NCBI RefSeq assembly: GCF_000307225.1
Contig: NZ_HE978618.1
Coordinates: 140,778 to 204,777 of the forward strand
Source: Anaerococcus vaginalis
Lineage (GTDB): Bacteria; Bacillota; Clostridia; Tissierellales; Peptoniphilaceae
DNA: 64,000 nucleotides
Direction: 5' to 3'
The position numbers were made by a program, and so were the translations under genes. Each line of letters starts with the position of its first letter. The stretch's first letter is position 1. The notes under the pieces were generated by a model that saw only the letters and a program-made list of their open reading frames with translations, searched no databases and was not told where the DNA came from. Shown here in pieces: positions 17,136 through 25,126 of this stretch.

Positions 17136-18438
17136 CAAATTCTCCTAAAGCATAATTTACAGAGAATCTTTCGCAAGCTTTTTTTGGATCTTCTTTATAA
17201 TTTTTTTCAAATTTATCTCTTAAAGTTTCTTTTTCATCCATTAATTTTTCTATGGAAGAAAGATAGATTTTTTCATTTTCATCAAGGCCGTCTTTTGCAA
17301 GAGAAATAAAATATTTTATCCATTCACAAACAGTTTTTCCTTCATATTTTGCTTTAATACCGTAATTTTTTGTATCATTTTTTAATTTTTGGCAAGCCTC
17401 ATAGGTCATATTTTTAAAATCTTCTCTTAATTTATTTAGATTTTTTTCATTATAAAATAATCCCTTGATTAAGGCTGCAAAGGAAAGATTATATGGATAA
17501 GGCACCGCATCAGGCATTCTTATTTCTATATATTTTTTAACCCTAACATCTGGAAAAACTATGGAAAGGGCATGAAAAATCATCTCATCTGATGAGTCTT
17601 TGTCCATTATTTTTTCAAATTTTGTATCGCCTTTATATACATCTTTTCCATCTTCGTGAATGAAAATTATATCTGTATTTAAAATTTTTTCTGCATATTT
17701 TCCATAAGACATATCCTCATCAAAGGCAAAATCATAAAGACCTGTCCTATTTTTATCGCAATATTCCCAAATTTCTTGGCGAAGATTTCTGTATTTATAA
17801 GGATCTCCTTGAAAAATATAGGCATTATCATAAAGACTATACATAAAAGGTGCAAGAGCATTTGCCACAAAAAATTTCTTTTTAAAATCTTTTTCAGAGG
17901 AAAAATCTATGGCTGATTGGACACTTGCAGTTCCTCTCATCATATTTAGGGCATATTTTCCACCAAATTCGGTGAAATATTTTTGCATATATTTGTACCT
18001 ATCTTTTGGAATAATATCAAAATCCATTATTTTTGATTTTGGATGATAGCCCAAAGTTTCAAGATATTGGTTTTTTTCTTCAAAAATCGGAATAATTTCT
18101 CCCATAATTTTTTTATAAGACTCATCCAAATCTTTTATATTTTTTTTAGCATCAATTGCAAGTTCAAATTGTCCAGCAGGTTCAAGATTTACAGCTATAT
18201 CATCTTCCCTAAGCCCGAGAATATATCCATCGTGTTCATTAGTTACAGAAAATCCCATCTTTTTTAAATCTTCTAAAGTAGATCCAACCCCTTTTTCTCC
18301 AAAATAATCATAAGAGAAAAGCTTATCCTTATCTATTACAAAATGTTCCATTTCAAGACCAATTTTAAAATTTTCTTTTTGGCTTTCACCAGATTTTATG
18401 TAAGAAATAATTTTATCTTTTTTTTCTTGGTAATTCAC
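17122..18438 (-). CDS. gshA: Glutamate-cysteine ligase, GCS2/plant-like family
   Basis: About 438 residues. The start is taken as GTG 18438 because GGAGG lies 6 bases upstream; a longer frame reaches 18492. Family features are KIGLEMEHFVIDKDKL (residues 26-41), LREDDIAVNLEPAGQFELAID near 90-110, MMRGTASVQSAIDF near 175 and YIEIRMPDAVPYPYN near 320. It ligates glutamate and cysteine to gamma-glutamylcysteine. No glutathione synthetase is nearby, so the product may be used directly or completed elsewhere. Confidence 0.88.
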   Translation of the reverse strand: MNYQEKKDKIISYIKSGESQKENFKIGLEMEHFVIDKDKLFSYDYFGEKGVGSTLEDLKKMGFSVTNEHDGYILGLREDDIAVNLEPAGQFELAIDAKKNIKDLDESYKKIMGEIIPIFEEKNQYLETLGYHPKSKIMDFDIIPKDRYKYMQKYFTEFGGKYALNMMRGTASVQSAIDFSSEKDFKKKFFVANALAPFMYSLYDNAYIFQGDPYKYRNLRQEIWEYCDKNRTGLYDFAFDEDMSYGKYAEKILNTDIIFIHEDGKDVYKGDTKFEKIMDKDSSDEMIFHALSIVFPDVRVKKYIEIRMPDAVPYPYNLSFAALIKGLFYNEKNLNKLREDFKNMTYEACQKLKNDTKNYGIKAKYEGKTVCEWIKYFISLAKDGLDENEKIYLSSIEKLMDEKETLRDKFEKNYKEDPKKACERFSVNYALGEFDGKN

Positions 18439-18644
18439 AATATCCTCCATTTCTCGATATTTTTCTCTAGTTACTAATATACCCGATTTCAATTAATAAT
18501 AAATTTGCTCTTTTCATTTTTCTAAAATTCTTTTGGAGAGTATTTGCAATGACTTTTAAAATTTTTTCTTTAAGCAAACTTGCTTGTATTTTGTTTATTT
18601 TATATATAAAATAGGTATAAGAATTAAAAGATTAGGAGGTCAAT

Positions 18645-19604
18645 ATGAAAAAGAAATTTAGCCTTATTGTTGCTATGGCTTTTTTACTTTCATCTTGTGG
18701 TAGTGAAATGGTCAAGGTAAATCAAGATGAAATCGCAAAAAACGAGGCAGAATTAGAGGAAAAAAATAAGTCAAATGATGACGAAAGTATAGAAAATGAT
18801 AATTCTAGTGAAGAAGATGCTAAAGATGATAAGAAAGATAAATTAGAAAATAAAATAAATAAAAAAATAAAATTAGGAGAAGATTCCGATAAGGAAAGTG
18901 ATAAAAAAGTAGAAAATGAAAATTCTCCTAAAAACACTAATAAGGAAATAAAAAGAACTTATCCTGAAAATAAAAATTCTAAAGATAGCAAAAGCCTAAG
19001 TCCTGTTCAAAATAGTAAAAATGATTCTACTTCTTCTGGCAAAAAAGCCTATGTAAGTTTTAAAAATCCTGATACTTCCGATAAGTCCAAAAATTATCCC
19101 CATATTTTAAAGGACTTAAAGGGAAAAGAATTTGTTTTTTCTTCAGGAGCTGGCGGATGGCAAACTGTTTTGAATTTTTCAGAAAATGGTAATTTCACTG
19201 CAAAATATGAAGATTACGATTCTGATTCTGTTTCCATTTGTGAATTTAATGGAAAATTTTCTATTGATTCTAAGGTAAATGACACTGCCTATATTTTAAG
19301 ACTTGATAAGGCAGAAATTACAAGTCCAGTAAATACCGAAGAAGTAAAAAATATTGACGGAAAAGAAATAAAAGTAAAATATACTGATCTTCCATATGGT
19401 TTTGCAGTCAATAATGACGATGACCATTCTTTCCAAGAAAAATTTTCTTTATATCTCCCACTTAGGAAAAGATCTCAAATGAGTGATAAGGTAAATGAAT
19501 GGCTTGATATTTCTGGAGAGAAAAATGTAGAAAAAAACATAACAAGAATTTACTTGCTTGTAAATAACAAAACAATCGACACCTTTAGAGAACAAGTAAA
19601 ATAA
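18645..19604 (+). CDS. Lipoprotein with a long charged linker and C-terminal beta domain
   Basis: The signal peptide MKKKFSLIVAMAFLLSSCG carries lipobox LSSC, with the lipidated Cys at residue 18. Residues 25-135 are a low-complexity Asp/Glu/Lys/Asn/Ser spacer. The C-terminal domain (about 165-319) begins LKGKEFVFSSGAGGWQTVLNFSENGNFTAKYED, a pattern resembling DUF6287-like lipoprotein domains. It is surface-anchored and of unknown function. TTAGGAGG precedes the ATG, and its stop codon overlaps the ogt start (TAATG). Confidence 0.75.
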   Translation: MKKKFSLIVAMAFLLSSCGSEMVKVNQDEIAKNEAELEEKNKSNDDESIENDNSSEEDAKDDKKDKLENKINKKIKLGEDSDKESDKKVENENSPKNTNKEIKRTYPENKNSKDSKSLSPVQNSKNDSTSSGKKAYVSFKNPDTSDKSKNYPHILKDLKGKEFVFSSGAGGWQTVLNFSENGNFTAKYEDYDSDSVSICEFNGKFSIDSKVNDTAYILRLDKAEITSPVNTEEVKNIDGKEIKVKYTDLPYGFAVNNDDDHSFQEKFSLYLPLRKRSQMSDKVNEWLDISGEKNVEKNITRIYLLVNNKTIDTFREQVK

Positions 19605-20047
19605 TGAAAGCCTATTACAAAAAAAATGAATTTATTTTTGAAATAAAATACCAAGAAAAAATTCAAGCAATAAGAATTGTTGAAAAAGAACAATTTAGCG
19701 AAAAATCACCTATTTCTGACCTTGCCTTTGAAGAGGTTTCTAAATTTCTTGATGGAAAATTAAAAAAATTTTCTTTCGAAATTGCCCCTCAAGGAACAGA
19801 TTTTCAAAAAAAAGTATGGAAAGAAATCGAAAAAATTCCCTATGGAAAAACTATAAGCTACAAAGAAATCGGCGAAAAAATAAATTCAAAGGCCTACCAA
19901 GCAATAGGAACAGCTTGTGGGAAAAATCCTATTTTATTTAGGATTCCCTGCCACAGAGTCCTTGGGAAAAACAATCTAGGTGGATTTTTCTATGGTCTTG
20001 ATTTAAAAAAAGAATTATTAAAAATGGAAAAATCTTGCAAAATTTAA
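19604..20047 (+). CDS. ogt: Methylated-DNA--protein-cysteine methyltransferase
   Basis: A 147-residue suicide DNA-repair enzyme that removes methyl groups from O6-methylguanine. It has the DNA-binding helix segment FQKKVWKEIEKIPYGKTISYKEIGEKI (about 67-92) and the active-site PCHRV (acceptor Cys) near residue 118, followed by GGFFYGLDLKKELL. It is normal for the single-domain Ogt type. It is translationally coupled to the lipoprotein gene, although no functional link is apparent. Confidence 0.94.
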   Translation: MKAYYKKNEFIFEIKYQEKIQAIRIVEKEQFSEKSPISDLAFEEVSKFLDGKLKKFSFEIAPQGTDFQKKVWKEIEKIPYGKTISYKEIGEKINSKAYQAIGTACGKNPILFRIPCHRVLGKNNLGGFFYGLDLKKELLKMEKSCKI

Positions 20048-20068
20048 TTTTTGCAAGATTTTTATTTT
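20031..20068 (+). terminator. Intrinsic terminator overlapping the ogt stop codon
   Basis: AATCTTGCAA, a 10-base loop, TTGCAAGATT and then TTTATTTTTT. Confidence 0.8.
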
Positions 20069-20235
20069 TTATTAAGAACAATCATATTATAAAATCTCTC
20101 ATATCTCAACTTTTTTAAAATCCATAACTTTTTCTTCAAACTTTCATAGTCTTTATTTTCAAAAATTTCCATTAAAAATTTAAAATATTCTATTAAACAA
20201 GATATTTTTTGAAAATTTCTACAAACTCTAACCTT
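20062..20235 (-). pseudogene. Possible remnant of a decayed gene
   Basis: In the gene-free stretch 20070-20440, the - strand holds a 57-codon open frame with no start codon near its N-terminal side. It ends YERFYNMIVLNKK and contains FKFLMEIFENKDYESLKKKLW, which reads like real helical protein. A second, similar helix (LENFEKIMVFNKI) occurs further upstream in another frame. Both fit the tail of a frameshifted, deleted helical-repeat gene. The family is not recognised. The rest of the stretch holds only the zinc promoter. Confidence 0.3.
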
Positions 20236-20443
20236 TTATATCTTAAATCTTATTAAATACCATAATTTTTTCAAAATTTTCCAAGGAGAAGTTTAAAATT
20301 TATATTTAAAATTTTACATCATTATCTTATTAACTAAATATTTTCCCATTCTATTTCATTTTAAATTTTTATTTTTTAACCTATGTTTTAAAATATATTT
20401 TTTTAAATCTCTTCTTAAAGATAACATTTTTAAAAACTTTAAA

Positions 20444-20489
20444 TGATAATGCAAATCATTCTTGACATTTGTTTTTTTATTGTTATCAT
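20444..20489 (+). promoter_or_regulatory. Zinc operon promoter with Fur/Zur-type box
   Basis: TGATAATGCAAATCA (20444-20458) is a 7-1-7-type Fur-family box with TGAT/ATCA arms. It is directly followed by -35 TTGACA (20462-20467), a 16-bp spacer and -10 TATCAT (20484-20489). The location just upstream of a zinc-uptake operon argues for a zinc-responsive Zur repressor. Assignment to Zur rather than Fur or PerR is inferred from the target genes. Confidence 0.7.
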
Positions 20490-20552
20490 TTATTTGTCGA
20501 TAGTTAATTAACTAAAATACAAATTTATAAATTAAATAATAAGGAGAATGAA

Positions 20553-21233
20553 ATGAAAAATAAAAAATCACTTAGTTTAGTTGCCCTTTTATCTTTGGGA
20601 CTTATGTTGACAGCTTGTCAAAAGGATCAAAAAAATGATGAGCCTTCTAGTACAAATGTTTCTCAAGAAATGAAAAAAGATGATGCTTCTAATAAGAGCA
20701 ATGATTCTTCTGATGCTGATAAGGAAAAATCTAGCGAAGTAAGCCTTGCTGATTGGGAAGGTGAATGGAATAATATGGGCGGATATCTTGACAAAGATGA
20801 AGTTCAAAGTGCTTTTAAAACCTTAGCTGAAAAAGAAAAAGTTGATGAAAAAGAAGCTAAGGAAAATTATTTAAAGAAAAGAAAATGTGATTTTGGTGGT
20901 CTTGAAATAAAAGATAATAAAATAAAATTCTTAAAAGATTTTCCAGATAAAAAAGGTGACGTTATCAGTGAGAGCGAATATAAATATGTTGGAAAACAAG
21001 AAGTTGAACATGGTGGTCATAAATTAGAATGGGATATTTTTGAAGCTAAAAATGATGATGCACCTTATAAATTTATTCTTATGATGCCAATTCATGGAGA
21101 AGAAAGTCTAACACATTTCCATATGAGATATGGTGATGACAAGGATAAATTATTAAAAGATGAAGGATGGTTCCCTACTTTTGTAAAACCAAACACAACT
21201 GATGCACAAATAATTGATGAAATTACTGAATAA
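20553..21233 (+). CDS. zinT: ZinT-domain lipoprotein (zinc binding)
   Basis: A 226-residue lipoprotein: signal peptide with lipobox LTAC (Cys near residue 22), a Ser/Asp/Lys-rich linker to about residue 66, then a ZinT/YodA domain (LADWEGEWNNMGGYLD, KYVGKQEVEHGGHKLEWDIFE, and MMPIHGEESLTHFHMRYG). The histidines in VEHGGH and THFH are probable zinc ligands. ZinT domains deliver zinc to ZnuA/AdcA-type receptors, and this gene heads the znu operon. A hairpin (21241-21260) separates it from znuA. Confidence 0.9.
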   Translation: MKNKKSLSLVALLSLGLMLTACQKDQKNDEPSSTNVSQEMKKDDASNKSNDSSDADKEKSSEVSLADWEGEWNNMGGYLDKDEVQSAFKTLAEKEKVDEKEAKENYLKKRKCDFGGLEIKDNKIKFLKDFPDKKGDVISESEYKYVGKQEVEHGGHKLEWDIFEAKNDDAPYKFILMMPIHGEESLTHFHMRYGDDKDKLLKDEGWFPTFVKPNTTDAQIIDEITE

Positions 21234-21240
21234 TTTATGT

Positions 21241-21260
21241 GGGTTGAAATTTTTCAACCC
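21241..21260 (+). terminator. Short hairpin between zinT and znuA
   Basis: GGGTTGAA ATTT TTCAACCC followed by TCTTTCT. The weak T-tract suggests partial attenuation or an RNA-processing or stability element that would favour zinT over znuACB. Confidence 0.5.
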
Positions 21261-21278
21261 TCTTTCTAAGGAGGAAGA

Positions 21279-22619
21279 ATGAAAAAAAGATATATAAGTT
21301 TTTTTGTTTTCTTACTTTTTCTCTTTAGCTCTTGTGCAAATAAGAATGAGCACTCTTCTGATAAACCTTTGGTTTATACTTCTTTTTATCCTGTTTATGA
21401 AATGACAAAAATGATTGGTGATGACACGATAGATGTAGAATCTTTTATGCCCCTTGATAAGCAACCTCACCTTTGGGAGCCAAGTCCTAAGGATATGAAA
21501 AAGCTAGCAAAGTGTGATCTTTTGGTTGTAAATGGCGCTAATATGGAACCTTGGCTTGATAAGGTTAAGGAAAATTTACCAAATCTTGATATTTTAAAAT
21601 TATCTGATTCTGTTGATCTTATTACTTATAAGGGAGCGGCAGCTATTGGTGATTTTCAATATATGTCTAAAGTGAATTTGAAAAAAGGAAAAAATAAATT
21701 TGATTTTGGTCACACTCATGAAGATATGATGAGGGTTGCCTTTATAAAAGATGATGGTACTCGTGGAGAAAATTTGGTAAAAAAATGTAAAGATATAATG
21801 AGCCAAAAAGGAGAGTTAATTCATCAAAAAGAAACTTTCGATCTTGAAGAAGGAAAGGTTTATGGTCTTGAGATGGGACATGAATCTGGAGAGGTTTTCT
21901 TTAATATTCCAAAAGATGGAGATTATATTTTTATAAGCGACAGGATAAGTGAAGATCTTCTTCCATATAATTTGGTTGGAAGTGATGGTAAATTTTTAAA
22001 AGATGAAAAAAAGGAAGAGCCTTTGATGGAGGGTTCATCTTCTGGATTTGATAAAATAACTTATGATCCCCACTCATGGTTATCCATTACCAATGCAAAA
22101 AAATATTTGAATGCTATCAATGAAAAATTAACCGAAAAATATCCGAAAAATGAAAGAATTTATAAGAAAAATAAATTAAAGTATGTTGATAAACTTACTG
22201 ATATTGATGCAAAATATAAAGAAAAATTTTCAAAAATCGATAAAAATAAGAGAAATTTCTTAGTAGTTCATTATGCCTATGCTTATGTTGCAAGAGATTT
22301 TGATTTGTTTCAATATCCACTTCAAGGTCTAACAAGTTTAGAAAATCCTAGCCTTAAAACTATAAAAAAAGCCATAGACTTTTCTGAAAGCAAAAATATT
22401 TCCACAGTTTTTTATGAATATGGACAAAATCCAAAACAAGCTCAGGCTTTGGCTGAAGAAATTGGTGGAAAAATCTCTCCTCTTGCTTCTATGGAATATG
22501 TTAATAAGGAACAGGAGAAAGGTAAACTTAATTATATTGATCTTATGGAAATGAATCTTGAAAATCTCTACAAATCTATGACCGAGGAGGAAAATAATGA
22601 AAGCAGTGTCAATAAATAA
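21279..22619 (+). CDS. znuA: Zinc ABC transporter substrate-binding lipoprotein with an inserted domain
   Basis: 446 residues with lipobox FSSC (Cys near 19). The cluster A-I receptor fold is complete: the first metal His in DKQPHLWEPSPKD (about 67), the second in YDPHSWLS (about 266), the third in VVHYAYAYVARDF (about 331) and an acidic ligand region FYEYGQNPKQAQ. Between the first two histidines, where relatives usually carry a short His-rich loop, lies about 140 residues (roughly 115-255) of extra beta-rich sequence containing DFGHTHEDMM and LEMGHESGE. The receptor passes Zn2+ to ZnuBC at the membrane. Confidence 0.9.
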   Translation: MKKRYISFFVFLLFLFSSCANKNEHSSDKPLVYTSFYPVYEMTKMIGDDTIDVESFMPLDKQPHLWEPSPKDMKKLAKCDLLVVNGANMEPWLDKVKENLPNLDILKLSDSVDLITYKGAAAIGDFQYMSKVNLKKGKNKFDFGHTHEDMMRVAFIKDDGTRGENLVKKCKDIMSQKGELIHQKETFDLEEGKVYGLEMGHESGEVFFNIPKDGDYIFISDRISEDLLPYNLVGSDGKFLKDEKKEEPLMEGSSSGFDKITYDPHSWLSITNAKKYLNAINEKLTEKYPKNERIYKKNKLKYVDKLTDIDAKYKEKFSKIDKNKRNFLVVHYAYAYVARDFDLFQYPLQGLTSLENPSLKTIKKAIDFSESKNISTVFYEYGQNPKQAQALAEEIGGKISPLASMEYVNKEQEKGKLNYIDLMEMNLENLYKSMTEEENNESSVNK

Positions 22620-23268
22620 TTTGAATTTTTCTTATTCACAAATTCCTGTTTTAAAAAATTGCAATTTGAATGTTGATGTCGGTGAATTTACGGTAATTCT
22701 TGGTGGAAATGGTTCAGGTAAATCAACTTTAATAAAACTTATGCTTGGAGAATTAAAAAATAATAGTGGAGAAATTAAAATTCTTGGCAAAAATATTGAA
22801 GATTATGTTTCTTTTAAAGACATTGGCTATGTCCCACAAATAAATATAGTAAATAAAATTGCCTTTCCTATAACTTGCCTTGAACTAGTTTCATTAAATC
22901 TTTATGAAGAATTTGGTCTTATTAAAATCCCCAAGAAAAATCATTACCAAAAAGCAAAAGATATACTAAAAAAAATGGGTATGGAAAATTATATCAACAC
23001 TCCTGTAAATGAATTGTCGGGAGGTCTTGCTCAAAGGGCGATGATTTCAAAAGCTATGATAAATGATCCAAAAATTTTAATTCTTGATGAACCGACAGCA
23101 GGAGTTGATAAGTATTCTAAGGACCATTTTTTTGAAACAATAGATTTTCTTTCAAAAAAATTTAATGTAACTATAATTATGGTTACTCACGAATTAAAAG
23201 AAATGGAATCTTTAAATATTAAAATGACAAAATATGAAATGATAGAAGGGAGTTTGAAAAAATGCTAG
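22597..23268 (+). CDS. znuC: Zinc ABC transporter ATP-binding protein
   Basis: A 223-residue ATPase with Walker A GGNGSGKST (residues 34-42), signature ELSGGLAQR near 138, Walker B ILILDEPTAGVD near 158 and MVTHEL near 191. Its ATG at 22597 lies within the end of znuA, in another frame, with GAGGAGG upstream; the 23-bp overlap implies coupling. It supplies energy for zinc import with ZnuB. Confidence 0.93.
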   Translation: MKAVSINNLNFSYSQIPVLKNCNLNVDVGEFTVILGGNGSGKSTLIKLMLGELKNNSGEIKILGKNIEDYVSFKDIGYVPQINIVNKIAFPITCLELVSLNLYEEFGLIKIPKKNHYQKAKDILKKMGMENYINTPVNELSGGLAQRAMISKAMINDPKILILDEPTAGVDKYSKDHFFETIDFLSKKFNVTIIMVTHELKEMESLNIKMTKYEMIEGSLKKC

Positions 23269-24062
23269 AATTTGCTTTTATGAGAAAGGCGCTTATTTTG
23301 GGATTTTTACTTTCTATTATGATTCCTATAATAGGAATTGTAATGGTAAATAGAAAAACTTCCATGATAGGTGATGCCCTATCTCACACAGCTCTTGCTG
23401 GAGTTGGAATGGGATTAATATTAGGTTTTGATCCTCTTTTGGGATCGTCAATTGTTTGTATTGTAGCTGCCTTTTTGATAGAACTTATAAGAAAAAAACT
23501 TCCCCAATATGGAGATATGGCAACAGCAGTTATTATGAGTACTGGTTTAGGAATTGCAGCCATTCTTTCAGATTTTGCTCCAGGTGGAAATTCTTTTGAA
23601 TCTTACCTTTTCGGATCAATTTCATCAGTTACAGATAGAGATATAGTAAATACAAGTATTGCCTTTATTTTGGTTTTAATATTATCAATTTCAAGATATT
23701 CATCTCTTTTAGCTATAGCGATAGATCCAAATACAGCTAGGCTTTCTGGAGTAAAAGTAAAAAGACTTGATGCATCTTTTACTCTCCTTGCAGCCATAAC
23801 TATAGCCTTGTCTGTAAAAATAATCGGAGCTTTAATGGTTACAAGCTTAATAGTTTTACCAGTAGCAACAGCCTTAATTATTGCTAAAAGTTATAAACAA
23901 ACATTTTTTATAACAATTACACTCGGCGTAATCTATATGATGCTTGGTATTATTCTAAGTTATCAATTCGATATAAAACCCGGTGGAGCAATTGTTGTAA
24001 ATGCAATAATAGGAATGTTAATCTTTGTTTTATATAAAAAGTTAAGAAAAAATAAAGTATAA
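23262..24062 (+). CDS. znuB: Zinc ABC transporter permease
   Basis: A 266-residue membrane protein of the ABC-3 family with about eight hydrophobic segments. Family stretches visible are MVNRKTSMIGDALSHTALAGVGMG (residues 28-51), PGGNSFESYLFGSI near 107, and ALMVTSLIVLPVATALIIAKSYKQ near 190. It overlaps znuC by 7 bp. With ZnuA, ZnuC and the ZinT-like lipoprotein it forms a complete high-affinity zinc importer. Confidence 0.94.
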   Translation: MLEFAFMRKALILGFLLSIMIPIIGIVMVNRKTSMIGDALSHTALAGVGMGLILGFDPLLGSSIVCIVAAFLIELIRKKLPQYGDMATAVIMSTGLGIAAILSDFAPGGNSFESYLFGSISSVTDRDIVNTSIAFILVLILSISRYSSLLAIAIDPNTARLSGVKVKRLDASFTLLAAITIALSVKIIGALMVTSLIVLPVATALIIAKSYKQTFFITITLGVIYMMLGIILSYQFDIKPGGAIVVNAIIGMLIFVLYKKLRKNKV

Positions 24063-24067
24063 AAATC

Positions 24068-24102
24068 GGGCTTTTACAGAATCTTATATTTTGTAAAAGC
24101 CC
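24068..24102 (+). terminator. Intrinsic terminator of the zinc operon
   Basis: GGGCTTTTAC, a 15-base loop, GTAAAAGCCC and then ATTTTAAATTT, six bases after the znuB stop codon. Confidence 0.75.
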
Positions 24103-24261
24103 ATTTTAAATTTAAAAATTTCACTTAAATTCAATGTGATTTTATAACTTTACTAAAATTAATATTTCAAATATAGATTAAATTGATTTATAAATGTTTT
24201 TTTGATAAAATACCTATATATTGTGCAAATGTTTTCTAAAGGAGGTTATTAAGGAGATTTA

Positions 24262-25050
24262 ATGAAGATAAAAATTAAACTATTACTTCTTATAAGTCTA
24301 TTTTCTATATTTGTAGGATGTAATATCATAAAAAATGGAAAAAATTTTTCTGACGAAGAAATAAAAAAAGATGCTTTCATTATGTACAATCCCCAAGAAA
24401 AAAAAGACTACATAATAGAAAAATATAGACCTTCTATGGCAAATGATATTTTTAAAAAGACCTACGCCCATAAAATTTATAAAAAAAATAATGAAAATTT
24501 AGAAAAAACTCGCACCTATCTTATGGAAGAATGTGTAGAATATGCCAACAACCTATATTTCATTTTCAGCAAAGACTTGGAAAAAATGAAAAAAAATGAA
24601 AAGAGTATAAAGGCAAATTTACCCAAAAAAAATAGCGAGGGTTACAAGGAAAAAAGTGTATACAAAACTCAATTGTTGGCAATTTGTGATAGCTCATCAA
24701 GTCTTTATTACGCCATAAATGACCTAAAACTTGTAAATGATTTAATGGGAAATTCCTTTGATGATTTAAAACTTTATGCCAAAGATTTCGTTGAAAAAAA
24801 CGGAGAAAATTTGCTAGATGAGCAAATGAAAGATTATGGTTTTAAATATGATGAAAAATCCAAAGAAATAATCGAAAATTTGATAATTTCTTACTTAAAT
24901 GAATTTGAAAAAGACCTGCCCCACGAAAATGGTAGCAAGGAAAATATAAAAATCGAAAGAGAAGTCAAATTAACTATGGAAAAACTTGAAATTTCCGATT
25001 ATTTTGAAGATTTGAAAAAAGCTATCAGAGAAGTTTACAAGGAAGATTAG
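24262..25050 (+). CDS. Lipoprotein of unknown function
   Basis: 262 residues; the signal peptide MKIKIKLLLLISLFSIFVGC gives lipobox FVGC with the lipidated Cys at 20. The mature part is almost entirely helical and charged (EKYRPSMANDIFKKTYAHKIYKKN, then ENGENLLDEQMKDYGFKYDEKSKE), with no cysteine pairs or repeats that name a family. A strong GGAGG site precedes the ATG. It is monocistronic and ends at a terminator shared with clpC. Confidence 0.75.
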   Translation: MKIKIKLLLLISLFSIFVGCNIIKNGKNFSDEEIKKDAFIMYNPQEKKDYIIEKYRPSMANDIFKKTYAHKIYKKNNENLEKTRTYLMEECVEYANNLYFIFSKDLEKMKKNEKSIKANLPKKNSEGYKEKSVYKTQLLAICDSSSSLYYAINDLKLVNDLMGNSFDDLKLYAKDFVEKNGENLLDEQMKDYGFKYDEKSKEIIENLIISYLNEFEKDLPHENGSKENIKIEREVKLTMEKLEISDYFEDLKKAIREVYKED

Positions 25051-25070
25051 AATTTGATAAATTTAGAAAT

Positions 25071-25126
25071 AAAAAGGGACTTTTGGACAATGGATAAAAT
25101 CATTGTACAACAGTCCCCTTTTTTTA
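25071..25126. terminator. Bidirectional terminator with a nested hairpin
   Basis: The outer stem AAAAAGGGAC/GTCCCCTTTTT encloses an inner ACAATG/CATTGT hairpin. Read on the - strand it starts GGGACTGTTGTACAATGA, which resembles the CTGTTG-type hairpins at 40921-41053 and 49047-49095. Confidence 0.75.
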
